This document shows positions 27,683 through 35,405 of a stretch of 64,000 nucleotides of DNA, piece after piece. The notes beneath the pieces were generated by a model. It worked only from the letters and a program-made list of their open reading frames with translations, did not search any database and was not told the DNA's origin. This DNA comes from Mesorhizobium sp. (GTDB lineage: Bacteria > Pseudomonadota > Alphaproteobacteria > Rhizobiales > Rhizobiaceae): contig SUGL01000020.1 of NCBI GenBank assembly GCA_004963905.1, positions 62,001 through 126,000 of the forward strand, in the 5' to 3' direction. Positions within the stretch are counted from its first letter, which is position 1, and each line of letters starts with the position of its first letter. A program made the translations under genes and the position numbers.

Positions 27683-28021
27683 ATGGAACTTCCCAGCCAA
27701 TGCGTGCTGCTCAGGATCTTCTTCGGCGAGGACGACAAGGCGGCCGACGGCAAGCCGCTGCACGAGGCGATCGTCATCAAGGCACGCGAGACCGGCATGG
27801 CCGGCGCGACCGTGCTCAGGGGGCCGCTCGGCTTCGGCCGGTCGAGCGTGCTCCACACCGCCAAGATCCTGCGCCTGTCGCAGGACCTGCCCATCGTCGT
27901 GGAGATCGTCGATGCGCCGGAGAAGATCGATGCGCTGATCCCTCAGATCAAGGCGCTGACCAATAGCTGCCTGATCACCAGGGAGAAGGTCGAGGTTATC
28001 CGCTACGGCGACGGGGATTGA
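27683..28021 (+). CDS. DUF190 protein
   Basis: A 112-residue cytosolic alpha/beta protein of the DUF190 family, with LRIFFGEDDK, AGATVLRGPLGFG and LPIVVEIVDAPEKID. DUF190 genes are repeatedly found next to crcB and belong to the fluoride or metal-stress cassettes; the fold resembles PII-like signalling proteins, but no ligand is established. GGGAGGAG precedes the ATG at 27683. It is 14 bp after the second crcB. Confidence 0.9.
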   Translation: MELPSQCVLLRIFFGEDDKAADGKPLHEAIVIKARETGMAGATVLRGPLGFGRSSVLHTAKILRLSQDLPIVVEIVDAPEKIDALIPQIKALTNSCLITREKVEVIRYGDGD

Positions 28022-28039
28022 ACCCGACCGACCGTTCGA

Positions 28040-28246
28040 TCAGCCATGGCGAAGACGGCGGCCGATCGCGTCTTCGTCGAAAATGCCCGCGGAAAAGAGC
28101 TTCATGGCTTCGATCGCCAGCTCGGAGGCCTCGGGGCTGCCGCGGGTAATGCCCCGCTCTTCGCAGACCTGGTCATAGATACGCTTCAACAGGACGAGAT
28201 CGTCCGGATAGGCAACGCCGCTTTTGGAAACATGGGGTTTGATCAT
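28040..28246 (-). CDS. conserved small hypothetical protein
   Basis: A 68-residue acidic-basic protein, probably all-helical: PDDLVLLKRIYDQVCEERG, then SELAIEAMKLFSAGIFDED. It has an excellent ribosome site (AGGGAGGGAAGC) before the ATG at 28246. I have the impression of a widely conserved rhizobial small protein but cannot name it. It is convergent with DUF190. Confidence 0.75.
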   Translation of the reverse strand: MIKPHVSKSGVAYPDDLVLLKRIYDQVCEERGITRGSPEASELAIEAMKLFSAGIFDEDAIGRRLRHG

Positions 28247-28365
28247 GCTTCCCTCCCTGCTCGTGGGCGGGAGCGCGATGGTCGCTCACAGTCGGCGACG
28301 CCCTTGTCATCTGTCGCCGATGAGTTTGATCTAGGGCGTGCGGTTCGGTCGCCCACCCGCCGCAC

Positions 28366-28391
28366 GAAAAAGGCGGCCCGAGGCCGCCTTC
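28366..28391 (-). terminator. terminator of ndk
   Basis: Arms AAGGCGGCC (28370-28378) and GGCCGCCTT (28382-28390) around CGA. On the minus strand the stem is followed by TTTTTC. It is about 25 bp after the ndk stop. Confidence 0.9.
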
Positions 28392-28414
28392 ATTGCAAAG
28401 CCGAAGCTTACCGT

Positions 28415-28837
28415 TCAGCCGACGATTTCGGTGTCGGAGAACCAGTAGCGGATCTCCTGCGCGGCGGTTTCCGGCGCGTCCGAGCCGTGCACCGAATTCT
28501 CGCCGATCGACAGCGCATGCACCTTGCGGATGGTGCCCTCGTCGGCGTTGGCCGGGTTGGTGGCGCCCATCACTTCGCGGTTCTTGGCAATGGCGTTTTC
28601 GCCTTCCAGCACCTGCACGACGGTCGGGCCTGACGACATGAACTCGACCAGCTCGCCGAAGAACGGACGGTCCTTGTGGACGGCGTAGAAGCCTTCGGCC
28701 TCGCGGCGGCTCATCCACACGCGGCGCGAAGCGATGACGCGCAGACCCGCGTCTTCCAGCATCTTGGTGATGGCGCCAGTCAGATTGCGCTTGGTCGCAT
28801 CCGGCTTGATCATGGAGAAGGTGCGTTCGATCGCCAT
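28415..28837 (-). CDS. ndk: nucleoside diphosphate kinase
   Basis: A 140-residue NDK that transfers phosphate from ATP to other nucleoside diphosphates through a phospho-His. The active His117 lies in GENSVHGSD. Other conserved parts are [14 protein letters not shown] and [14 protein letters not shown]. The start at 28837 is the family N-terminus; a longer reading only adds a leader of unlike sequence. It has its own terminator downstream. Confidence 0.97.
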   Translation of the reverse strand: MAIERTFSMIKPDATKRNLTGAITKMLEDAGLRVIASRRVWMSRREAEGFYAVHKDRPFFGELVEFMSSGPTVVQVLEGENAIAKNREVMGATNPANADEGTIRKVHALSIGENSVHGSDAPETAAQEIRYWFSDTEIVG

Positions 28838-29013
28838 TGGCTCGTCCTTGTTCTGGGAATGGAAATTGGAGTGGCGGGCTCTATACAGGCCGCTTCGCAC
28901 CTTGCCAAGGGGAGGCGGCTTCTGGTCAAGGCAGGCTGTTTGCGGGATAATTAGACGGCTGCGAGCGCGCCTCGCTCAATGTCCGGGGCGCCGCAGCGGC
29001 GGAGCAGGAGGCG

Positions 29014-29217
29014 ATGAACCGGCCCTACCTCAGACGCGACGACATCGCCGGCATCCTGCTCATCGCCGTGGTTCTTGCCATCCTCGCCTTCATCCTGCTG
29101 TTCTTTCCGCAAACCGGACAGCAGAATTTCGGCTTCGGCCCGGAATGGCAATGCGCGCGCATGGAAAAGGGTGACCCGATCTGCGTCAGGCTGGTCGAGA
29201 AGGGCGAGAAAAGGTGA
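29014..29217 (+). CDS. small single-span membrane protein
   Basis: A 67-residue protein with one strong membrane helix (AGILLIAVVLAILAFILLFF) and a periplasmic tail holding two cysteines (EWQCARMEKGDPICV), which may form a disulfide. GGAGCAGGAGGCG precedes the start. No function can be assigned. It is downstream of ndk but in the opposite direction. Confidence 0.7.
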   Translation: MNRPYLRRDDIAGILLIAVVLAILAFILLFFPQTGQQNFGFGPEWQCARMEKGDPICVRLVEKGEKR

Positions 29218-29257
29218 TCGAAAGCGCGTTCGCCAACGATTGGCGAAGGCAGCGGCG

Positions 29258-29292
29258 ACGGCCAATCTCCCCCAGAAGGGGGGAGATCAGCT
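29258..29292. repeat. repeat A fragment
   Basis: A short copy of repeat A (CCAATCTCCCCCAGAAGGGGGGAGAT core) between the small membrane protein and the glutathione transferase gene. Confidence 0.7.
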
Positions 29293-29293
29293 C

Positions 29294-29989
29294 TCACGCG
29301 GCCGCCGCAGAAACCTGCCAGCCGATCCCGCCATGCAGGTCGAGGCAGCGTTCGAACCACTGGGCGACGCTGTCGTCGGCCTCGAGCAGCCGGTAGGGCG
29401 AGGCGATGCGCGCCCATTGCAGCGCCCCGAACACGATGTAGTCGGCAAACAGCGGTGCCTCGCCGCCGATGAAGGGCTGGTAGCTGAACATCGAGCGCAG
29501 CGGCTTCAGCGAGGCGCGGAAGCCGGCGAGCCCAGCGTCACGGCCGGCCACCACATCTTCCAGCCGCTTGCCGTAGCTCTGCTCGCGGCTCTCGCGAAAG
29601 TAGCGGGCATTCGTTTCGTCCTGCATGGCGTTGAGGTCGGTGAGCGCCACCGTGGCGACGTACGGATGGATGGTAAGCTGCGACCAGCGTTCGATGAAGC
29701 GCGCCATCGCCTTGCCGCCTTCGCCGGAAAACAGCGTCGGTCGCTCCGGATAGGCCTCGTCGAGATAGAGCGCGATGGCGAAGGAATCGGCCACCACGCG
29801 GTCGCCGTCGCGGATCACCGGCACCGTCTTCGACACGCCACCCTCCACCTTGGGCACTTCCAGGAAGCGTGTCGGCACCTTGGTGGCGTCGAGCCCCTTG
29901 TGAGCCAGCGCCATTTTCGTCTTCCAGCAATGCGGACTGAACGGGCGTTGCGTGTCGTGGCCGACGAGGTCGTAGAACAGAATGGTCAT
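29294..29989 (-). CDS. glutathione S-transferase family protein
   Basis: A 231-residue GST with thioredoxin-like N-domain (TILFYDLVGHDTQRPFSPHCWKT carries a CxK-like region, FSPHCWKTKMAL) and helical C-domain. The FSPHCWKTK start resembles the beta-etherase/LigE-LigF and Ure2-like subgroup, in which an aromatic ether or thiol is cleaved, but the substrate is uncertain. The ATG has AGGAA upstream. It is divergent from the DinB gene. Confidence 0.87.
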   Translation of the reverse strand: MTILFYDLVGHDTQRPFSPHCWKTKMALAHKGLDATKVPTRFLEVPKVEGGVSKTVPVIRDGDRVVADSFAIALYLDEAYPERPTLFSGEGGKAMARFIERWSQLTIHPYVATVALTDLNAMQDETNARYFRESREQSYGKRLEDVVAGRDAGLAGFRASLKPLRSMFSYQPFIGGEAPLFADYIVFGALQWARIASPYRLLEADDSVAQWFERCLDLHGGIGWQVSAAAA

Positions 29990-30043
29990 TGCGGTTCCTG
30001 CGGGTTACGAAGAGCCGGGATTCGTGGCGAGCCGGATGGAAGA

Positions 30044-30553
30044 ATGAAACAGCATTTCATGATGTTTGCGGCCTACAATCAATGGGCCAACGCGCGCATC
30101 TACGATGCCGCTGCCGATCTCCACGAGGAAGAACTCGGCCGCGACGTCGGCGCTTTCTTCGGCTCGATGCTGGGAACGCTCAACCATCTGCTCGTCACCG
30201 ACCGCATCTGGATGAAGCGCTTTACGGGCGAGGGGGACGCGCCCTCGAACCTTGCGACGATCCTCTATCGCGCCTTCCCAGGCTTGCGCGTGGCGCGCGA
30301 GGCCGAGGACAGGAGGATCGTCGACTGGGTGAGCGGCATGAGCGACAAAGCGTTCACCGGACGTTTTTCCTATATGACGACCGACATGCGCACCGTCTCG
30401 CAGCGGCTGGCGCCGGCGCTCAGCCATCTTTTCAACCATCAGACCCACCATCGCGGCCAGGCGCATATGTGCCTCACCGTGCTCGGCAGGCCCTCTGTGC
30501 CGCTCGACCTGATGCTGTTCCAACGCTCCGAGGAAGGCCGCGCCTACGCCTGA
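30044..30553 (+). CDS. DinB-family protein
   Basis: The 169-residue DinB/YfiT fold protein has a conserved His in GTLNHLLVTDRIW and the HxxxH pair in HQTHHRGQAHMCL, as metal ligands. It begins MKQHFMMFAAYNQWANARIYDAA, the canonical DinB opening. Possibly a small-thiol-dependent transferase. It is the second DinB-fold gene in the window (the other is at 13132) and the two are not adjacent. Confidence 0.87.
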   Translation: MKQHFMMFAAYNQWANARIYDAAADLHEEELGRDVGAFFGSMLGTLNHLLVTDRIWMKRFTGEGDAPSNLATILYRAFPGLRVAREAEDRRIVDWVSGMSDKAFTGRFSYMTTDMRTVSQRLAPALSHLFNHQTHHRGQAHMCLTVLGRPSVPLDLMLFQRSEEGRAYA

Positions 30554-30775
30554 GCTGTGGTATCGTCCGCAGCTTTCCGGTCGCCGGTCGTTGATAAAAT
30601 TCTAACATCAAGGAAAAGTCGTATATCGTTTTGAAGCAACGAATTTTCCCTAAGAAAATGGAACCCTGACGAGCTCCATTCGTAATCCTTCGTTCCCTTT
30701 CGCACAGGCATGCGCACGGACACGGTGCTCCGGCGATGCGGTGCGGAAAAAATTGTGGCAACGAAGGAGAATGCC

Positions 30776-31363
30776 ATGAAGAGTATCTTAGAGAAAATCG
30801 CCGGCGTGTTGGTCGGCGGCATCGCCATTCTCACCGTGCCGGCACATGCCGATGGTCTCGACATCGGCTTTGGCATCGACAACACCGGCACCGGCGTGGG
30901 TAGCTCCGGTGGCTTGACTATCGGCACGGGGAGCTCGATCGGCGGTTCGACCGGTCTCGGCACGGGCTTTGGCAGCAATATCGGCGGCGTCGGCGTGGGT
31001 AGCACCGGTGGCTTGAACGTTGGAGCTGCTGGCTCGATCGGCGGCACCACGGGCACGACCACCGGCACCGGCACCTCGTTCGGCGCAACAGGTGGCGTCA
31101 GCGGCGCTGGCACGGTGGGCGGCTCCGGCGGTTTCAACACCGGCGCGGGCACCTCGATTGGCGGCACCACGGGCACCGGCACCTCGTTCGGTGCAACGGG
31201 TGGCGTCAGCGGCACCGGCATTGTGGGCGGTTCCGGCGGCCTCAACACCGGCGCCGGCGGGTCGGTTGGCGGCTCCTTGGGTACCACCACAGGCTCCGGC
31301 ATGTTCGGTGGAACCGGTGGCCTCAGCGGTGGCGGCACCTTGGGCGGCGCGACCGCCCCCTAA
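30776..31363 (+). CDS. Gly/Ser/Thr-rich secreted repetitive protein
   Basis: A 195-residue protein with a signal peptide (ends VPAHA) followed by a low-complexity Gly/Thr/Ser region of nested repeats such as GTGTSFGATGGVSG and VGGSGG-x-NTGAG. No charged domains are seen. The composition suits an extracellular or surface-associated, possibly structural protein, but this is a guess. AAGGAGA precedes the ATG at 30776. Repeat number is likely variable. Confidence 0.7.
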   Translation: MKSILEKIAGVLVGGIAILTVPAHADGLDIGFGIDNTGTGVGSSGGLTIGTGSSIGGSTGLGTGFGSNIGGVGVGSTGGLNVGAAGSIGGTTGTTTGTGTSFGATGGVSGAGTVGGSGGFNTGAGTSIGGTTGTGTSFGATGGVSGTGIVGGSGGLNTGAGGSVGGSLGTTTGSGMFGGTGGLSGGGTLGGATAP

Positions 31364-31478
31364 AGCGATCGGGAAAGGGCTCGGCGGATTCTGTCCGCGA
31401 CCGCTTGAAACAAACGGCCGGAGCGATCCCGCCACAGCGGAAAGCGCTCCGGCATGATCATCGCGCGGTTCGCAGTGG

Positions 31479-31511
31479 GAAAGTCCGCCGCTACGGAGGC
31501 GGGCTTTCTGG
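31479..31511 (+). terminator. hairpin after the Gly-rich gene
   Basis: Arms GAAAGTCCGCC (31479-31489) and GGCGGGCTTTC (31498-31508) with one T-G wobble. It sits about 115 bp after the gene end. The following T-run is short. Confidence 0.55.
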
Positions 31512-31633
31512 AACCGCGCCGCATCTTGCCGAGCTTGGTTGCCGGTTAACCAAATTTGCATTGAAGCTAATGTATTAGGACTTCGTTTGCGCTCGCGCTG
31601 CACAATAAGGCAGTTGCAGTGGGAGCAAATGCC

Positions 31634-32419
31634 ATGCGCATCGATTTGTCCCCCACCAGTTGGGGCAGGGTCGTGGCCGTCACCGTCGCCGGGACCGCCT
31701 TCTTCATTGCTGTCGCCTTCTTTGTCGATTCCTTCAACTTTCCCTCGCTGTCGCCCGACGCGCTGCTCTGGGCCAAGCTCACCGACCTGTTTCTGCCGCT
31801 TGTCCTTGGCGGCTCCTTCCTGTTCTTCCTGATGTGGAAGATGCGCCAGCTGGCGATCGCCCAGAAGGAGCTCAGCATCGTCGCCGCGACCGACAGCCTG
31901 ACGGCGGTCTTCAACCGCGGCGCCTTCTCGATGCTGGTCGAGGCTTATCTCGAGCAGGCGCGCAGCCATGACGTCGCCGATGCCGGTGCGCTGCTGATCG
32001 TCGACGCCGATCATTTCAAGTCGATCAACGACCGTCTCGGCCACGATTGCGGCGACCAGGCGCTGAAGCTGATCGCGAGCACGATCCAGGGCCAGCTCCA
32101 CGGCGCCGACATCGTCGGCCGCATCGGCGGCGAGGAATTCGCGGTCTTCCTTCCGGGCGCCGACGCGACGCGCTCTTTCCTGGTCGCCGAGTCGATCAGG
32201 CTGCGCATCCGCGAGGCCGAGTTCGCGCCCGGCGGCCAGCCATGCCCGCTCTCGGTCAGCATCGGCGGCATCGCCTTCAACGGGCCTACCACCTATCACG
32301 CCATGTTCCAGGTCGCCGACAGGCATCTCTACAGGGCGAAGTCGAACGGACGCGACCAGGTGAGCTTCGAAAGCCCGCGCAGCGTGCATGTGGATGACGG
32401 CGCGGGCACGTTCCACTGA
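31634..32419 (+). CDS. membrane-associated GGDEF diguanylate cyclase
   Basis: A 261-residue protein with two membrane segments near the N-terminus (VVAVTVAGTAFFIAVAFFV and LFLPLVLGGSFLFFL) and a GGDEF domain. The signature GGEEF is intact, with DADHFKSINDRLGH for substrate binding, so it should make cyclic di-GMP from GTP. The inhibitory I-site is not RxxD: the position reads HGAD, so product inhibition is probably weak. ATG at 31634 follows GGGAG; the GTG five codons earlier is less likely. Confidence 0.9.
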   Translation: MRIDLSPTSWGRVVAVTVAGTAFFIAVAFFVDSFNFPSLSPDALLWAKLTDLFLPLVLGGSFLFFLMWKMRQLAIAQKELSIVAATDSLTAVFNRGAFSMLVEAYLEQARSHDVADAGALLIVDADHFKSINDRLGHDCGDQALKLIASTIQGQLHGADIVGRIGGEEFAVFLPGADATRSFLVAESIRLRIREAEFAPGGQPCPLSVSIGGIAFNGPTTYHAMFQVADRHLYRAKSNGRDQVSFESPRSVHVDDGAGTFH

Positions 32420-32450
32420 GCGGCTCCGCGCCGCAGGGACTTGAGTGCGC

Positions 32451-32870
32451 TCAGCGGTGGCTGCGGTTGAGCAGCGGCCTGTGCCGGCGGGTCAGCCGGC
32501 GCTCGACGTCGAGATAGGGCCGGATAAGGCCCGCCGCCGTCGATGCCGGCTCCGGCTGATGGACGACTGCCGTCAGCGTGCCATGCGCCGTGAGCAGGCT
32601 GAGCCACTTCAGCGCTTCCCATTTCGGCGTCGCGCCGCCATGCCCGGCCAGGCTCCGGTTGATGTAGCCGGGATAGGAGAGCAGGCGCTTGCCCGCCGAT
32701 GAGCCGCAGGCGCCGATCCTGACCGGCTTGCCGTCGGCGGTTATCCAGGCATAGACGGCCTCGCCGAGCTCGCACGCCGCCGGGTCGGTTACCGTGACCT
32801 GGATCGACGACCCGTCTCGGCCGAGCCTCATCTCCGCCGCCGGCTTGAACTGGTCGCGATCGAGAAACAT
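32451..32870 (-). CDS. GIY-YIG-like nuclease-fold protein
   Basis: A 139-residue protein whose core matches the GIY-YIG fold: VYAWITADGKPVRIGACGSS with Arg in place of the second motif's Tyr (RIG, not YIG), AGKRLLSY carrying the conserved Arg, and DVERRLTRRHRPLLNR carrying the catalytic-type Glu and the Asn near the end. The change at YIG makes nuclease activity doubtful. It may act on or bind DNA. ATG at 32870 has a G-rich ribosome site. Three 29-bp spaced boxes lie upstream of the start. It is convergent with the GGDEF gene. Confidence 0.7.
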   Translation of the reverse strand: MFLDRDQFKPAAEMRLGRDGSSIQVTVTDPAACELGEAVYAWITADGKPVRIGACGSSAGKRLLSYPGYINRSLAGHGGATPKWEALKWLSLLTAHGTLTAVVHQPEPASTAAGLIRPYLDVERRLTRRHRPLLNRSHR

Positions 32871-32920
32871 CCGCCCCCCTGCTGCATATCCGCAAAGCTG
32901 CATGGGGAAGGCGAAGGGTC

Positions 32921-32998
32921 TGTGCAGTGTTTCACACAGCCGCTTGTCCTGTGCGGTGTTTCACGCAACGGACTATTCCATGCGATGTTTCACGCAGG
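32921..32998. repeat. three 29-bp spaced TGTTTCAC boxes
   Basis: Direct repeats TGTGCAGTGTTTCACACAGC (32921-32940), TGTGCGGTGTTTCACGCAAC (32950-32969) and CATGCGATGTTTCACGCAGG (32979-32998). The core is TGTTTCAC(A/G)CA and the period is exactly 29 bp with unrelated spacers. They lie 50-130 bp upstream of the minus-strand GIY-YIG-like gene and outside any coding region, so they look like binding sites for a regulator. Confidence 0.65.
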
Positions 32999-33046
32999 CG
33001 CGGGAAAGTTTGCGGAATCTGCTCTGTCGAAAAGGCTGGTTGCACA

Positions 33047-33080
33047 AGAAAACCCGCCCGAGATGCATCTCGGGCGGGTT
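33047..33080 (-). terminator. terminator of the DUF982 gene
   Basis: Perfect 30-bp palindrome, AACCCGCCCGAGATG (33051-33065) mirrored at 33066-33080. On the minus strand it is followed by TTTTCTTG. It lies about 28 bp past the DUF982 stop. Confidence 0.85.
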
Positions 33081-33108
33081 GTGATGGTCGCACCAGGTCG
33101 GACCGGTC

Positions 33109-33411
33109 TCAGGCGGCGAAGCCACTCTGGCCGCGCGCGACCGGCTTCACCGAGACGGTGGGCTGGTCCGACGGCCACAGGATCCCGGCGGTTACCGCGA
33201 AGGTGATCAGCGCGCCGCGCGCCGACTCGGCGGAGATTTCGCCTGCCCGCGCGGCCTCGCAAGCCCTCACCGCGGCGCCGTAGCTCAGTCGCCGGCGCGA
33301 CGGCGGGAATTCGGTCAGGAACTCGTGCATGCCTGACAGCGAGGCGATCATGCGCTTGTGGCCGGCGCCGACACTGACCGCGACCGGGGTGAAGAACATC
33401 CTGTCGTGCAT
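33109..33411 (-). CDS. DUF982 protein
   Basis: A 100-residue protein of the DUF982 family, which is abundant in rhizobia. It shows MIASLSGMHEFLTEFPP, then ACEAARAGEISAESARGALI and a following hydrophobic strand AVTAGILWP. Function is unknown. It has its own terminator and no clear partner. Confidence 0.85.
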   Translation of the reverse strand: MHDRMFFTPVAVSVGAGHKRMIASLSGMHEFLTEFPPSRRRLSYGAAVRACEAARAGEISAESARGALITFAVTAGILWPSDQPTVSVKPVARGQSGFAA

Positions 33412-33544
33412 TTGGACCTCTCGAATGGGCGGAGGTGGCGGGGCTGCCAGCCTCGGTCTTGGGGTAGGACGCCACTCAACGCGCCTTGCGGCAGGAGGTT
33501 CCTCGGGCCAGGGATCTTTTCGCGCCTGCCAAAAAGAGCGGCCG

Positions 33545-33730
33545 TCACGGGCCGGAGCCGGGGGTGATTGTCACTTCTGCCGGGGGTTGCGGCACGTGGT
33601 AATGCGCCGACAGCACCAGCAGAAGGATCGCAACTCCGGCGAACAACATCGCGACAATGTTGACGAAAAGCTGGCCGGCCAGCTCACCCAGCCGTTGCCG
33701 CCAGTTCGTCGCCGATGGAATTAAGCGCAT
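33545..33730 (-). CDS. small single-span membrane protein
   Basis: A 61-residue protein with a single membrane helix (QLFVNIVAMLFAGVAILLLVL) and a short Pro-rich tail. A good ribosome site, AGGTGAG, precedes the ATG at 33730. No family recognised. Confidence 0.55.
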   Translation of the reverse strand: MRLIPSATNWRQRLGELAGQLFVNIVAMLFAGVAILLLVLSAHYHVPQPPAEVTITPGSGP

Positions 33731-33794
33731 TTCTCACCTGTCCTCGGCGGAGCCGCTTCGAGGCCCGCGTCACACGTCGGCGGTAGGCCCGGCC

Positions 33795-34106
33795 TTACCG
33801 GTACCAGCCTCGGTGGAGGCCGCAGCTCGAGACTCGCTTCACGACCCAATAGCCGTGATGCCAGCGCTTGTGCACCCTGACCATGCAGTCGTGACGGTGG
33901 CCGTAGCGATATCCGTCGCGCATCTCGTACCGGCTTCTGTAGCGCCAGTCGTCGCTGCGCATATGGTGGCGCCGCCAGTAATAGTCGTCACTGTACCTGC
34001 CCATGCCGTCATCGGTGGTGATGGTCAGGCTCGTCGCCTGGGTTGGAACCGTTGCCGGCGCCATGGCAGCCACGCCAAGCATGGCGGCTAGAATGAGGTT
34101 CTTCAT
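33795..34106 (-). CDS. secreted Tyr/Arg/His-rich hypothetical protein
   Basis: A 103-residue protein with a signal peptide (MKNLILAAMLGVAAMA to about QATS) and a mature part dominated by Tyr, Arg, His and Asp (for example DDYYWRRHHMRSDDWRYRSR) ending with two cysteines. GGAGGCAGCA precedes the ATG. Rhizobia carry several such basic aromatic secreted proteins of unknown role. It is divergent from the NlpC-like gene at 34327. Confidence 0.7.
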   Translation of the reverse strand: MKNLILAAMLGVAAMAPATVPTQATSLTITTDDGMGRYSDDYYWRRHHMRSDDWRYRSRYEMRDGYRYGHRHDCMVRVHKRWHHGYWVVKRVSSCGLHRGWYR

Positions 34107-34326
34107 TGCTGCCTCCTTGCATTAGATTTTCCTAACGGAAACCCATTGTCGGGTGAAAAGTTCCACGACGAACGCCGCGAGCCGCGGGGTCGCGGATTGG
34201 CCTGGCGACTTCGGGCAGGGGTGTGATCCAGTGATACCTTTATATCTGTGTGATATTCACCGGCTCAAACGCCATTGCCATTTGACTAACTCGCCGCATA
34301 CCATCGTTGCGCCAAAGGAGGGGGCA

Positions 34327-35349
34327 ATGACTGATATCAAGAGCGAAAAGATAGTCGCGAACTTCAAAAAGCGTCCATCTGCCACCGTAGTCTCGCTAAT
34401 CCTCGTTATTGTCTTCGGAGTCATCGACAGTTTCACCAGCAAGATCGTGCCGACAATAGTAGGCATGATCGAAGACTACTGGGATCCGCCGACTGTCACC
34501 GTAAACCTTCCAGAACCTGTCCAGCTGGACAAAGACGGCGTTCAAATCAGAAAGGCATCCGCCGATCCGAACGCTAACACGCCGTCAAAATACGACATGA
34601 TTTCACCGAAAATCTTGATTGTTCACATCGCACCCGGTTCGTACATCATCACACTCAGGCGAACGAGCGGCGAGCATGTGGAATTGGCCAATGCACCTCT
34701 GCGTTTCGAGAAGAGCGGTGATAGTGTCGATTTGAAACTGCAGCCTTCGGATTGGAGCAGCCCTGCTACCCTGACGACTGGCATTTTCGAGTCAATCCCG
34801 CAGACCGACGGTCAGCCAACGTCGCCCGGTTCGCTAACGGGCACCAGATGGACGACCACCGGAGATGATTTTGCTGTTTTGGCCAGTGTAACCGACAATG
34901 TCGATCGTTCCTTGCTCGGACTGTCGTTGCTCGAGGTTGGCGTGTACGAGGACGGCTCCGCAGCCGACAAGGCGCGCATCAAGTCCTATTGGCAATCCGT
35001 GCCGAGCTGGTCCACGAATACCGATGGTGTGTCCTGGGGTGGCACATTCCTCAGTTGGGTGGCGTCAAATGCGGGTATTCCTTCACCTCAGTCTGCGGCC
35101 TTTACTGCTTGGCTCCATTGGGGATCGTCAGTCAACAGAGACCGAGCAAAGCCGGGAATGCTCGCCATTTTCCAACGATCTGACATTCCGGAGGCGCCAA
35201 GCCATCTGCTGGTTGGCGTCATCCTACGAATTCAGCCAGACTGCATCGAAGTCATTGCCGGGAACGTTGCCAATCACGTCTCAATCTCTTGCGTAAAAGG
35301 CAAGGTTCTGGACGTGAGGGTACCGCCGCGACGGGTCGCCCTAGAGTAA
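34327..35349 (+). CDS. membrane-anchored TIGR02594/NlpC-like protein lacking the catalytic Cys
   Basis: A 340-residue protein in a visibly lower-GC stretch than its neighbours. After a cytosolic tail there is one membrane helix (VVSLILVIVFGVIDSF, about residues 20-45), a beta-rich middle, and a C-terminal domain that aligns with TIGR02594: VGVYEDG, VSWGGTFLSWVASNAGI, AKPGMLAIF, SHLLVGVIL, EVIAGNVANHVSIS. In that family the second segment reads PWCAAFV with the catalytic Cys; here it is SWGGTFL, so the nucleophile is missing although the His and Asn regions remain. Cell-wall hydrolysis is therefore unlikely; a binding role is possible. AAGGAGGGGG precedes the ATG. Confidence 0.75.
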   Translation: MTDIKSEKIVANFKKRPSATVVSLILVIVFGVIDSFTSKIVPTIVGMIEDYWDPPTVTVNLPEPVQLDKDGVQIRKASADPNANTPSKYDMISPKILIVHIAPGSYIITLRRTSGEHVELANAPLRFEKSGDSVDLKLQPSDWSSPATLTTGIFESIPQTDGQPTSPGSLTGTRWTTTGDDFAVLASVTDNVDRSLLGLSLLEVGVYEDGSAADKARIKSYWQSVPSWSTNTDGVSWGGTFLSWVASNAGIPSPQSAAFTAWLHWGSSVNRDRAKPGMLAIFQRSDIPEAPSHLLVGVILRIQPDCIEVIAGNVANHVSISCVKGKVLDVRVPPRRVALE

Positions 35350-35351
35350 TT

Positions 35352-35384
35352 CCAGCGGTTCGGCGTTTCGGTGACGCGACGAAC
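35352..35384. terminator. hairpin between convergent genes
   Basis: Dyad GCGGTTCG...CGAACCGC within the 56-bp gap between the NlpC-like gene and the minus-strand helicase gene. It may serve both as terminator and repeat; no clear T-tract. Confidence 0.4.
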
Positions 35385-35405
35385 CGCCTTGAGCAGCCTC
35401 ACGCC

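Noticed and set aside
32921..32998. parS-like partition sites
   Set aside because: Only the half-site TGTTTCAC is present, as direct repeats; no inverted partner and no parAB genes close by.
34327..35349. Prophage lysis protein
   Set aside because: The TIGR02594-type domain is found in phage endolysin contexts too, but there are no phage genes around and the catalytic Cys is missing.
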